DNA of 64,000 nt from Arthrobacter bussei (GTDB lineage: Bacteria; Actinomycetota; Actinomycetes; Actinomycetales; Micrococcaceae): NCBI RefSeq assembly GCF_009377195.2, contig NZ_VJXX01000001.1:248001-312000 (forward strand), written 5' to 3'. A model generated the notes under the pieces. The model saw nothing but the letters and a program-made list of their open reading frames with translations. It made no database searches and was not told the DNA's origin. Each line of letters begins with the position of its first letter. Within the stretch, counting starts at the first letter, position 1. This document shows, in pieces, positions 19,510 to 27,751 of the stretch. Both the position numbers and the translations under genes were made by a program.

Positions 19510-20373
19510 TCACTGGCCCAGGATCACGTGGGCAGCGTCTGTGTCACGGTCGGTCACCGTGGTGGGCGCCTCCAGGTGCACCGCGCCGGACGGGATGATG
19601 CCTGCGCCGCCGTAGCGCTCCATCACCCGCCACTGCGCGGCGACGTCCTCGCCCGCATGTCCGGGCGGGAGCCGGTCCCAGAAGTCGAACCCGCCGCATT
19701 CCACGAGCGCGTCGCGATCGAACAGGACGCACCCGCCCACCCAGGCCACGCGGTAGAGGCGCCACTCCCCGGGCGGGATCGCGAGTTCGACGGCGGCGTG
19801 CGCCAGGTTGGCCGCGTTGTGCAGCGGCCATCGGGCGAAGCCCTCCGTGCCGCGGCGGATGCGCTCGGGCAGGACCTCATTGTCCGGCCACAGCCGGAGC
19901 TCGGTGCGCTCGTGCGGCCGCCGGTCGCCGAGGTAGGACAGGCCCTGCACCGCGGATCCCACGAAGCCGCACCCGGCGGCGCGGAGCGCCCTGCTCATCC
20001 GGTCCAGGGAACCCGGCTCGAGCCAGACGTCGTTGTCGAGGAAGAGCACGAAGGGCGCCGTCGCGAGACCGAGGAGGTAGTTCCTGTGCTCGGCCAGGCC
20101 CCGGCGCGGCAGGTGCCGCTCCAGCCGGACCGGGTGCCCCTGCGCCTCGAGCACCCGCAGCATGGCCCGGACCGCCGGCTGCACGAAGGACGCGGCCTCA
20201 CCCTCCGTCTGGTCGCTCACGATCACGCGGAAGGGCACGCCCTCCTGGGCGGCAAGCCCCGAGAGGGTGACCGCCAGTTCCGCCGGACGCCCGAAGGACG
20301 GGATCAGCACGTCGACGGCGGGCTCCTCCCCGGGGACCTCGAGCGCCCACTCCCCCGACCAGCGCGGTGTCAC
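19510..20373 (-). CDS. Family 2 glycosyltransferase
   Basis: 287-residue GT-A fold glycosyltransferase without membrane segments. The nucleotide-sugar domain begins VDVLIPSFGRPAELAVTLSG, and the metal-binding DxD motif appears as LFLDNDVWLEPGSL. CVLFDRDALVECGGFD is the usual acceptor-side block. The GTG start overlaps the stop of the upstream HldE-like gene by four bases (GTGA), so the two are translationally coupled and probably act on the same glycan. Donor and acceptor are unknown. It is the last gene of the ALDH-hldE-GT2 minus-strand group. Confidence 0.88.
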   Translation of the reverse strand: MTPRWSGEWALEVPGEEPAVDVLIPSFGRPAELAVTLSGLAAQEGVPFRVIVSDQTEGEAASFVQPAVRAMLRVLEAQGHPVRLERHLPRRGLAEHRNYLLGLATAPFVLFLDNDVWLEPGSLDRMSRALRAAGCGFVGSAVQGLSYLGDRRPHERTELRLWPDNEVLPERIRRGTEGFARWPLHNAANLAHAAVELAIPPGEWRLYRVAWVGGCVLFDRDALVECGGFDFWDRLPPGHAGEDVAAQWRVMERYGGAGIIPSGAVHLEAPTTVTDRDTDAAHVILGQ

Positions 20374-21905
20374 GGCGCGTCACCCGCGAGGGGCGCCGAG
20401 CGGATGCGCCGGACGACGGCCGCGGTGGAGCGCTCCGGCACGTAGTCGAGGATGCTGACCCGCCCGCCGCACGCCTCGACGGCCGGGGTCTCCTCCAGCA
20501 TCTGGGCCGTGTAGTCGCCGCCCTTCGCGTAGACGTCGGGTCGCACGAGCTCGATCAGCGGCACCAGGGTGTCGGTGTCGAAGACGGTGACGTAGTCCAC
20601 GCAGCTCAGCGAGGCGATGATCGCGGCGCGGTCGGCGATGGGATTGATCGGACGGTCCGGGCCCTTCAGCCGCCGCACGCCGGCGTCGTCGTTGAGGGCC
20701 ACCACGAGGACGTCACCGAGCTGCTTGGCCTGGTTCAGGTAGCGCGTGTGGCCGCGGTGCAGCACGTCGAAGCAGCCGTTCGTCAGCACGACCCGGCGGC
20801 CGGCCGCCCGGTCCTCCTCGAGTCGGCGCAGCAGGTCGCCGGTGGCGAGGGCCGTGTCCGCGAACTGCTGCAGGTGGCCCGTGAGGTCCGACGTCGTGCA
20901 GACGGAGGTGCCGGGCCGGTGGACCACGACGTCCGCGGCGGCCTGGGCGAGGTCCAGGCTCGTGGTCAGCGGCAGTCCCGCTGCGCGGGCCGCGGTGAGG
21001 CCTGCGACGAAGGTGTCCCCGGCGCCCGAGGCCTGCTTCTCGGTCACGGGATCGGCCCACGTGCGGTGTGCCTCCCCGTCCGCGGTCAGCAGGACGGTCC
21101 CGTCGCGGTCGAGCGTCACGACGACGGCTGCGGCGCTGGTCGCGGCCAGCAGCTCGTTCCGCCGCGCCGCCACCACCGAGGCGCGGTCGGAGCGCGGATC
21201 GAGTCGCATGCCGAGGACCTGCGCCGCTTCGCCCGCGTTCGGTGTCACGATGTGCGGCTGCACCTCGGCCCAGGCGGCGGTGTCATGGGCGTCCACGACG
21301 ACGAGGGTGTCCGGGTGCAGGTTCGCCGCGGGCCGGAGCGCTGCCCGGACCTCGTCACCGAGGGCACCCGATCCGTAGTCGCACACGATGACGGCCTCGA
21401 CGCCGGCCACGGCGTCCGGGACCCGGGCCGCGAGGGCCGTGATCGCGGACGCGGGCAGGCCGTCGTGGGTGTCGTCGAGGCGGAGCATGACCTGGTCCCC
21501 GCCGAGGATGCGGTACTTCGTCGTGGTGCCCACCCGGGCGTCCTGCACGAGGTCGGTGGTGTCCACGCCCGCGCCGTCCAGGATCCCGCGGAGTCGGCGG
21601 CCGGCGTCGTCGTCGCCGATCAGGCCGCACATCCGCACCCGCGCGCCGAGGGCGGCGAGGTTCATCGCCGTGTTCGCCGCTCCCCCCGCGGCGTAGTCGC
21701 GGCGCGTGATGTCGACGACCGGGGCGGGCGCCTCCCGGCAGAACCGCTCGATCGTGCCGCTCCACCAGCCGTCGAGCATCGCGTCCCCCACCACCGTGAT
21801 CCGCGGTGCCCGGTCGGCGATGGCGGCCGGGAGCCAGGCCGCGAGGCCCCGGACGTCGGACAGCTCGCCGTCCGGGACCCCGACGGGCCCGTCCGTGCCG
21901 GCCAT
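20370..21905 (-). CDS. hldE: HldE-like heptose kinase/adenylyltransferase (copy 1)
   Basis: 511-residue fusion of a PfkB sugar kinase and a nucleotidyltransferase, the architecture of HldE, which phosphorylates D-glycero-D-manno-heptose 7-phosphate at C1 and later adds AMP to the heptose 1-phosphate. Kinase features are ITVVGDAMLDGWWSG, AAGGAANTAMNLAALGA and the catalytic ASGAGDTFVAG. The C-terminal domain (about 370 on) has TNGCFDVLHRGHTRYL with the HxGH motif. E. coli HldE is 477 residues. Its first base overlaps the stop of the upstream aldehyde dehydrogenase gene (TGATG). A second homologue lies at 25674-27041. Substrate assignment is by homology only; other sugars are possible. Confidence 0.87.
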   Translation of the reverse strand: MAGTDGPVGVPDGELSDVRGLAAWLPAAIADRAPRITVVGDAMLDGWWSGTIERFCREAPAPVVDITRRDYAAGGAANTAMNLAALGARVRMCGLIGDDDAGRRLRGILDGAGVDTTDLVQDARVGTTTKYRILGGDQVMLRLDDTHDGLPASAITALAARVPDAVAGVEAVIVCDYGSGALGDEVRAALRPAANLHPDTLVVVDAHDTAAWAEVQPHIVTPNAGEAAQVLGMRLDPRSDRASVVAARRNELLAATSAAAVVVTLDRDGTVLLTADGEAHRTWADPVTEKQASGAGDTFVAGLTAARAAGLPLTTSLDLAQAAADVVVHRPGTSVCTTSDLTGHLQQFADTALATGDLLRRLEEDRAAGRRVVLTNGCFDVLHRGHTRYLNQAKQLGDVLVVALNDDAGVRRLKGPDRPINPIADRAAIIASLSCVDYVTVFDTDTLVPLIELVRPDVYAKGGDYTAQMLEETPAVEACGGRVSILDYVPERSTAAVVRRIRSAPLAGDAP

Positions 21906-23317
21906 CAGGCGTCCCCCTGCGGTGGTGAGCTGATGTGGACCACCTTGACGAGGGCGAACTCGTCGAGCAGCTCCGGGCCGTAGCCGAACCCGGCGCCGCT
22001 GATGCCGCGCGGCTGGGCTGCCCCACCGGGTGCCCCGCCGAAGACGGCGTTGACCTTGACGGTTCCGACGGCGAGCGCCGCGATGGCCTGCTGGGCGTGG
22101 GCGATGCTCCCGGTCAGCACCGAGGCGGCGAGCCCGTACGGTCCGGACGCGGCGAGGTGGAGGCCGTCGTGAAAGCTGTCCACGACGGTGACGGGAGCCA
22201 CAGGCCCGAAGGTCTCCTCCGTCATCACGGTCATCGATCCCGTGCAGTCCGCCAGGACCGTCACCGGGTAGTGGGCGCCGGGTCCGTCCGGCACCGAGCC
22301 CCCGGCCAGGCAGCGCGCCCCGAGCTGGAGGGCCTCAGCGACCTGCGCCTCCACGGCGTCGCGCATGCGTTCGTCGACCAGCGGCGGGAAGCCGCTGCTG
22401 CCGGTCCACGCCCGCGCCTCCTCGGTGAGCGCGGCGAGGAAGGGCTCGGCGATGTCGCGGTGGACGTAGATCCGCTCCACCGAGGTGCAGATCTGGCCGG
22501 CGTTGGCGAAGGCGCCGAGCGCCGCCTGACCTGCGGCCCACACCGGATCGACGTCGGCGTCGATCAGGAGGGGATCGTTGCCGCCGTTCTCGCGGATCAC
22601 GTGTGCACCGGTGAGGGAGGCCGCGCGGGCGATCCGCCCGCCCGTCGCGCTCGATCCCACATGCGCGACGACGTCGACATCGGTCTCGGTGGTGAGCAGC
22701 CGGCCCACTTCGCCGTCCCCGGTCAGGGTGGTGAACACGCCGTCGGGGAAGGCCGGCTGCAGGAGCCGCCCGAGCATCTCGCCCACGTGCGGGCAGCGCT
22801 CGCTCGGCTTGTGGATGACGGTGTTGCCGGTGACGAGGGCTGCGCCGATGAGGCCCGCTGCGACCGCCACGGGGTCGTTCCAGGGTGTGAGGAGCACGGC
22901 GATGCCGCGCGGCTCGGCGACGGTGTAGTCGCTGGCGGTCGCCGCGCCCCGGAGGCTCAGTCCTCGGTGTACGGGGCCGAGTTCCGCGTACTGCTCGAGG
23001 GTGGAGATGCCGGCCTCGATCCCGCCGAGAGCGTCCGCGGGGGGTTTGCCCGTCTCCCGCGTATTGAGCGCCGCGAGTTCTTCGGCACCGGCGCGCAGTG
23101 CTGCTGCTGCCCGGCGCAGGGCGGCTCCGCGATCGGCCGGGCTCGTGGCGGCCCATTCGGGCTGGACGGCGCGGGCGAGGGACACGGCGAGGCCGATCTG
23201 CTCGCGCGTGGTGCAGGGTAGGGACCCGACCTCCGACCCGTCGAGGGGACTCATGATCGTGATGGACGCGTCGTCCTGCGCATCAAGCAGGGAGGGTGCC
23301 TGGGACTGGATGGACAT
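21905..23317 (-). CDS. NAD(P)-dependent aldehyde dehydrogenase
   Basis: 470-residue aldehyde dehydrogenase. The cofactor/catalytic motifs are PWNDPVAVAAGLIGAAL, a catalytic Glu in VIRENGGNDPLLI and the catalytic Cys in ANAGQICTSVERIYV, followed by EETFGPVAPV. It resembles the succinate-semialdehyde/benzaldehyde dehydrogenase branch, but the substrate cannot be named. The ATG at 23317 is used because AAGGAG precedes it; the same frame is open far upstream (to 24802) only as a shadow. It heads the minus-strand group ALDH-hldE-GT2, so it may modify a sugar or alcohol in the same pathway, or be an unrelated passenger. Confidence 0.92.
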   Translation of the reverse strand: MSIQSQAPSLLDAQDDASITIMSPLDGSEVGSLPCTTREQIGLAVSLARAVQPEWAATSPADRGAALRRAAAALRAGAEELAALNTRETGKPPADALGGIEAGISTLEQYAELGPVHRGLSLRGAATASDYTVAEPRGIAVLLTPWNDPVAVAAGLIGAALVTGNTVIHKPSERCPHVGEMLGRLLQPAFPDGVFTTLTGDGEVGRLLTTETDVDVVAHVGSSATGGRIARAASLTGAHVIRENGGNDPLLIDADVDPVWAAGQAALGAFANAGQICTSVERIYVHRDIAEPFLAALTEEARAWTGSSGFPPLVDERMRDAVEAQVAEALQLGARCLAGGSVPDGPGAHYPVTVLADCTGSMTVMTEETFGPVAPVTVVDSFHDGLHLAASGPYGLAASVLTGSIAHAQQAIAALAVGTVKVNAVFGGAPGGAAQPRGISGAGFGYGPELLDEFALVKVVHISSPPQGDA

Positions 23318-23725
23318 TGCGCTCCTTGGCGTTCGGCGTGCTGCAGGTCTGCTGCGGCTGTTCTGCCCTGATCGCGGACGGGATCCGGGCACGACAGCCG
23401 CCGCTGGTGGTTCCATACCCCGCTCCCGCGGCTTCACACAGGACAGGGGCCGATTTCTACGCCGCTCCCCGTGACCATCAGCACGCTTAGCATATGGTTG
23501 CGGCAGCAGGTCCGATCGCTGGATCGGATCGGGGAAAGACATGGACAGCACCCCTGCTGCTGTGTACAGCTGGAGGGAAGCACGTCCGTCGTCGGACCGG
23601 GTCAGGATTACGACGCACGACGCACGACGCACGACGCACGGTGCCGACGACACGACACGGCACGACACGACACGACACGACACGACACGACACGCCATGA
23701 CACGACACGAACGGGGAACACACGC
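23318..23725. other. Divergent intergenic region with simple repeats
   Basis: 408 bases without a supported gene between the divergent aldehyde dehydrogenase and GT9 genes. It must hold both promoters. Its right half is simple-sequence repeat (see 23609-23710). The frame of the GT9 gene is open back to a GTG at 23471, but the encoded residues (Arg/His/Asp/Thr repeats) do not look like a real protein. Confidence 0.6.
23609..23710. repeat. Simple-sequence repeats: (ACGACGC)4 then (CACGA)n
   Basis: A 7-bp unit ACGACGC repeats four times at about 23610-23638. After a short break, a 5-bp unit CACGA repeats: six perfect copies at 23661-23690, flanked by imperfect copies from 23646 to 23710. The block ends 15 bases before the GT9 start codon at 23726. 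Such tracts change length easily by slippage. Confidence 0.9.
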
Positions 23726-24895
23726 ATGGGGCAGGGACAGACGACGGCGGACTTCGGCGGCAGGCAGGACACGGCACGGGCCGTGGGTCCGGTGCTCCCG
23801 CCCTTCGAGGACGTCCGGCGCATCGCCGTCCTGCGCGGCGGCGGGCTGGGCGATCTCATGTTCGCGCTGCCGGCCATCGCCGCGCTGAAGTCCCGCTACC
23901 CCGACGCGGAGATCACCCTGCTGGGCATGCCGGGGCATGCTGCACTGCTCGAGGGCAGGCCGGGACCGGTCTCGCGGATCGTCGAGCTGCCCTTCTCCCC
24001 GGGCGTCCGCCCCGGGGGCGAGGTGGACGGCGCGGTGGACACGGCCGCCGTCGACCGGTTCTTCGACGAGCTGTCCGGCTCCTTCGACCTCGCGGTGCAG
24101 CTGCACGGCGGCGGACGCAACTCCAACCCGTTCGTGCTGCGACTCGGTGCCCGCCACACCATCGGCACGCGCACGCCCGACGCCGCCGCACTCGAACGCA
24201 CCATCCCCTACGTCTACTACCAGCACGAGGTCTTCCGGGCTCTCGAGGTCGTGGGACTGGGCGGTGCCGTGCCGGTGGATCTCGAGCCGCGTGTGCAGGT
24301 CACCGCGGCGGAGGCCGACCGCGCCCGGCGGCTCACCGGCGACGGCGCGGTGATCGCCCTGCATCCGGGTGCGACCGATCCGCGGCGGCGGTGGCCCTCG
24401 TCGTCGTTCGCGGAGGTGGCCGTGCGCGCAGCCGCGGACGGCTGCGAGGTGGTGGTGGTCGGTGATGCGGGCGACGCCGGCACGGCGGAGGAGATCGTCG
24501 GGCTCGCCCGCGCGGCGGCGCCTGCCGCGAACGTCCGGTCCCTCGCGGGGCAGCTCACGCTGGGTGAGCTCACGGGTGTCCTCGACCGGAGCGCGGTGAT
24601 GGTGGGCAACGACAGCGGCCCGCGGCACCTCGCACAGGCGGTGGGCACCCCGACCGTCGGCGTCTACTGGATCGGCAACGTGATAAACGCGGGCGCGATC
24701 GGCCGCACGCTCCACCGCGTCCACTTCTCCTGGGTGTCGCAGTGCCCCGTGTGCGGAGTGGACGTCACGCAGGTGGGCTGGACGGCGGAGCGCTGCGAGC
24801 ACGATGACTCGTTCGTCGCGACCGTCCAGCCCGATGCCGTCTACGCGGACGTGGCCGAACTCAGGGCCACGAGCCTTCTTCTGCGTGGGCGATGA
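23726..24895 (+). CDS. Family 9 glycosyltransferase (heptosyltransferase-like, copy 1)
   Basis: 389-residue GT-B glycosyltransferase of family 9, the family of LPS heptosyltransferases. The N-terminal RRIAVLRGGGLGDLMFALPA, the donor-site HPGATDPRRRWPSSSFAEVA and GNDSGPRHLAQAVGTPTVGVYW are characteristic. A Cys-containing C-terminal block (CPVCGVD, then ERC) is unusual for the family and could bind metal. The ATG at 23726 has GGGGA eight bases upstream. Simple repeats end just before it. The 3' end overlaps the convergent SDR gene by 35 bases. It is the only plus-strand gene within the cluster besides the GT9 at 31862. Confidence 0.87.
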   Translation: MGQGQTTADFGGRQDTARAVGPVLPPFEDVRRIAVLRGGGLGDLMFALPAIAALKSRYPDAEITLLGMPGHAALLEGRPGPVSRIVELPFSPGVRPGGEVDGAVDTAAVDRFFDELSGSFDLAVQLHGGGRNSNPFVLRLGARHTIGTRTPDAAALERTIPYVYYQHEVFRALEVVGLGGAVPVDLEPRVQVTAAEADRARRLTGDGAVIALHPGATDPRRRWPSSSFAEVAVRAAADGCEVVVVGDAGDAGTAEEIVGLARAAAPAANVRSLAGQLTLGELTGVLDRSAVMVGNDSGPRHLAQAVGTPTVGVYWIGNVINAGAIGRTLHRVHFSWVSQCPVCGVDVTQVGWTAERCEHDDSFVATVQPDAVYADVAELRATSLLLRGR

Positions 24896-25610
24896 CCATC
24901 TCGCGGATCTCGCAGCTCCTGGGCTGCGAGAGCGCGAACAGGATGGCCTCGGCCACGCGCTCGGGGTCGTTGAGCCGTGAGTCGTCCTGCGGCTTGTACT
25001 GCTCGTCGCGGTCGTCGAAGAAGCGGGTCTTCATGCCGCCGGGGATGATCGTCGTGACGCCGATCTGCCCTGCTGTCTCCGCGGCGAGCGCCTGCGAGAA
25101 CCCCATGACCCCGAACTTCGAGGCGCAGTAGGCCGTCGCATCCCCCACGGCCTTGATGCCGAGGGTCGAGGCGATGGTGACCACGCGCCCGTGCGTCTGC
25201 TTGAGGTACGGCAGGGCGGCTCGGGCCGTCGACGCCGTCCCCATCAGATTGACGCCGATCACCTTCTCCCACTCCCCTGCGGGCACCGTGTCGAGGGCGC
25301 CGCAGCGGTCGATCCCCGCCGCGGTCACGACGGCGTCGAGCCCGTCCATCGTCTCCGCCGCCTCGCGCACGGCCTTCTCGACCGCCTCGCGGTCGGCGAC
25401 GTCCACCTCGAAGGCCTTGACGCCCGTGACGCGGCTGATGTCGCGGTCCAGGACCACCGGGGTGCCTCCCGCGGCCAGGACGCCCTGCACGATGGCCGCG
25501 CCCAGACCGGAGCCTCCCCCGGTCACCAGGACCCGGCCGGGGTTGAAGCCGGTGCCGCTCGTGGTCCGGCTGCTGGTCCCGCTCATGTTCTCGCTCATGT
25601 TCTCGCTCAT
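24861..25610 (-). CDS. Short-chain dehydrogenase/reductase
   Basis: 249-residue classical SDR. Cofactor motif TGGGSGLG, the structural AAG, and catalytic Ser and YxxxK (Tyr in ATAYCASKFGVMGFS) are intact, and VNLMGTASTARAALPYL follows the family pattern. It is a classical SDR, not the extended type of HldD epimerases, so it is unlikely to supply the missing heptose epimerase. The first residues are a 12-bp tandem repeat, MSENMSENMSG, giving three possible ATG starts; AAAGGAAC sits upstream of the first, so 25610 is chosen. It is 63 bases downstream of the second HldE gene. Confidence 0.9.
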   Translation of the reverse strand: MSENMSENMSGTSSRTTSGTGFNPGRVLVTGGGSGLGAAIVQGVLAAGGTPVVLDRDISRVTGVKAFEVDVADREAVEKAVREAAETMDGLDAVVTAAGIDRCGALDTVPAGEWEKVIGVNLMGTASTARAALPYLKQTHGRVVTIASTLGIKAVGDATAYCASKFGVMGFSQALAAETAGQIGVTTIIPGGMKTRFFDDRDEQYKPQDDSRLNDPERVAEAILFALSQPRSCEIREMVIAHAEEGSWP

Positions 25611-25673
25611 GCTGTTCCTTTCGTCGCGTGCACGCGGGCCATCGGATCGGACCGCGTGCGGATGTGCAGCTCG

Positions 25674-27041
25674 TCAGCCCACGCGTGCGAGCGCGGCTGC
25701 AAGTTTCGTGGTGGAGCGGGCCGGGATGTAGGGAACGGTGACCGTCCGTCCACCCCAGCTGCTCACGAGGGCGGCCTCCGGGAGGTCCTCGGCCGCGTAG
25801 TCGCCGCCCTTGACCCAGATGTCGGGCTGCAGGCGGGAGATGGCGTTCTCCGGCGTCGGTTCGCCGAACACGAGCACGGCATCGACGCACTCGAGGGCGG
25901 ACAGCAGCTCGGCGCGGTCCTCCTGCTTGATGATGGGCCGGTGCTCGCCCTTCAGTCCGCGGACCGACTCGTCGGAGTTCAGGCACACGATCAGGCAGTC
26001 GCCGAGCCGCCGGGCAGCCGCGAGGGTCCGGGCATGGCCGGCGTGGAGGAGGTCGAAGCATCCGCCGGTCGCCACCACCGTGCCCCCCGCGTCCCGCGTG
26101 CGCTGGGCGACGGTCAGGGCGTCGAGGCCGTCCACGGGCAGCTGCCGGGGCGCGTCCTCCCGTCGCCCTCCCATCGCGCCGACACCGCCGGCGGCGAGGA
26201 ATTGCGCGGCAGCCTCTGTCGCCTGCTGGGCGGCGGAGTCGGTCGTCATCCCCGCGGCGAGACCGACGGCGAGCGCCGACGCGAAACGGTCACCGGCACC
26301 GCAGGGATCGGTGGCGGTGACGCGCGGCGCAGGAACCACCTGGGGCAGGAGCCCCGACGCCGCGACGAGGGCACCGTGCTCGCCCATCGTGACGATGACG
26401 GCGCGGCTCCCCCAGTCCGCGAGCAGGACCTCGGCGGCCGATGCCGCACCCGTGGTACCGGTACCTGCCAGGCCGGCGAAGCGCAGCGCCTCCCCGAGGT
26501 TCGGCGTGACCGCGGCGACGCCCGGGACCGGACGCGCACCGGCGGGATGCGGATCCCACACCACCGGCGTGGAGGCCGTCAGGGCCTCCAGGCGGACGCG
26601 GAGCTCCTCGTCGGCGAGCAGCCCGCGGCCGTAGTCCGCCGCGATGACCGCATCCGCGTCCTCCAGAGCCGCGAGCATGTCGGCGGTGCATCCGGGGACG
26701 GGCGGCGTGGCGCAGCCCTCGTCGAAGCGCACCACCGGCTGGCCCGAGGCCCGCACGCGGGTCTTCACCGGCGTGGGCGCCCCCGAAGGACCGGCGATCA
26801 CGGTGATGCCCTCCAGCTCCGCGCGCAGCAGGCCGGCGGCGGCGTCATCCCCGAGGACCGTCACCAGGACGGCCTCGTGGCCGTCGGCCTGCAGCATGCG
26901 TGCCACGAGCCCGGCACCACCGGCGCGGCGCCGGACCGCGTCGACGTCGACGACCGGCACCGGAGCGTCGGGGGACAGGCGGCCCGCGCCGCCGGACAGG
27001 TCCGTGTCGAGCAGCACGTCGCCGACCACCACGATCCTCAT
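25674..27041 (-). CDS. hldE: HldE-like heptose kinase/adenylyltransferase (copy 2)
   Basis: 455-residue second fusion of PfkB kinase and nucleotidyltransferase. It opens [20 protein letters not shown] and has RRRAGGAGLVARML, the kinase catalytic motif DPCGAGDRFASAL, and in the C-terminal domain ATGGCFDLLHAGHARTL with HxGH. Both active sites look complete. The ATG at 27041 has AGGAGGAGC upstream and overlaps the stop of the GmhA-like gene by four bases. Compared with copy 1 the sequence is clearly different throughout, so this is not a recent duplication; the two may act on different sugars or anomers. Confidence 0.87.
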   Translation of the reverse strand: MRIVVVGDVLLDTDLSGGAGRLSPDAPVPVVDVDAVRRRAGGAGLVARMLQADGHEAVLVTVLGDDAAAGLLRAELEGITVIAGPSGAPTPVKTRVRASGQPVVRFDEGCATPPVPGCTADMLAALEDADAVIAADYGRGLLADEELRVRLEALTASTPVVWDPHPAGARPVPGVAAVTPNLGEALRFAGLAGTGTTGAASAAEVLLADWGSRAVIVTMGEHGALVAASGLLPQVVPAPRVTATDPCGAGDRFASALAVGLAAGMTTDSAAQQATEAAAQFLAAGGVGAMGGRREDAPRQLPVDGLDALTVAQRTRDAGGTVVATGGCFDLLHAGHARTLAAARRLGDCLIVCLNSDESVRGLKGEHRPIIKQEDRAELLSALECVDAVLVFGEPTPENAISRLQPDIWVKGGDYAAEDLPEAALVSSWGGRTVTVPYIPARSTTKLAAALARVG

Positions 27042-27751
27042 CGCTGCTCCTCCTGGCGACGTCGGCGGACCTCGGCGTCGAAGGCGCGGCAGATGGCGTG
27101 CAGCGCGATCAGATGGCCCTCCTGCGCGTTGGCGGACTGCGCCTCGACGGCGATGAAGTCGTCCACGCACTCGGTCAGCGGGTTGGGCCCCGCTCCCGTG
27201 AGCGCCCAGGTGGTGATGCCCGCCTCACGGGCTGCCGTGACGGCACCGAGGAGGTTCGGGCTCTTGCCGCTGGTGCTGAGCAGCACCAGGATGTCGCCGC
27301 GACGGCCGTGGGCGCGCACCTGGCGCGCGAACAGCTGGTCGAAGCCGTAGTCGTTGGCGATCGCGGTGACCGCGGAGCTCTCCGCATGCAGGGAGATGGC
27401 CGAGAAAGGCTCGCGTTCCCCGTCGAAGCGGCCCACCAGTTCGGCCGTCAGGTGCTGGGCCTCGGCGGCGGAGCCGCCATTGCCGGCGGCGAGGAGCCGC
27501 TGGCCCGCGATGAGCCGGGTCGCCATCTCGATGCCCCACCCGGCGAGGGTCCCGGCGTTCTGCGCGAGGGACTCGACGGCCGGGCTGACGGCGCGGAGGT
27601 GCTCCATGACGATCCGGCGCGCGTCCTGCTGGACGGCGTCCTGCGAACGCCGCTCCTGGTCCCGGTGCGCCGGGGCGAGTGATACCCCCTCCCGTGCCGG
27701 GGCGGCCGGTGCCGCACGATCGGTGTAGGTGTCGGAAAGGTGCGTGGTCAC
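27038..27751 (-). CDS. gmhA: GmhA-like SIS-domain sugar isomerase
   Basis: 237-residue SIS-domain protein matching sedoheptulose-7-phosphate isomerase, which makes D-glycero-D-manno-heptose 7-phosphate. The phosphosugar motifs are [40 protein letters not shown] and [15 protein letters not shown], with the family [15 protein letters not shown] helix at the end (Glu/His in GmhA catalysis). About 45 residues of polar N-terminal extension precede the core (E. coli GmhA is 192). The GTG start has AGGAGG upstream and overlaps the upstream glycosyltransferase stop by four bases. Confidence 0.87.
   Translation of the reverse strand: MTTHLSDTYTDRAAPAAPAREGVSLAPAHRDQERRSQDAVQQDARRIVMEHLRAVSPAVESLAQNAGTLAGWGIEMATRLIAGQRLLAAGNGGSAAEAQHLTAELVGRFDGEREPFSAISLHAESSAVTAIANDYGFDQLFARQVRAHGRRGDILVLLSTSGKSPNLLGAVTAAREAGITTWALTGAGPNPLTECVDDFIAVEAQSANAQEGHLIALHAICRAFDAEVRRRRQEEQR

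Noticed and set aside
18190..20445. 751-codon plus-strand ORF
   Set aside because: It runs antisense through the CDF, DUF2795-like and GT2 genes, all of which have recognised families.
23609..23710. Possible CRISPR array
   Set aside because: Units are 5 and 7 bp with no spacers; it is simple-sequence repeat. No cas genes are near.
24861..25610. SDR gene considered as the missing HldD epimerase
   Set aside because: It has the classical TGGGSGLG and a short C-terminus; HldD enzymes are extended SDRs with TGxxGFIG and a substrate domain.
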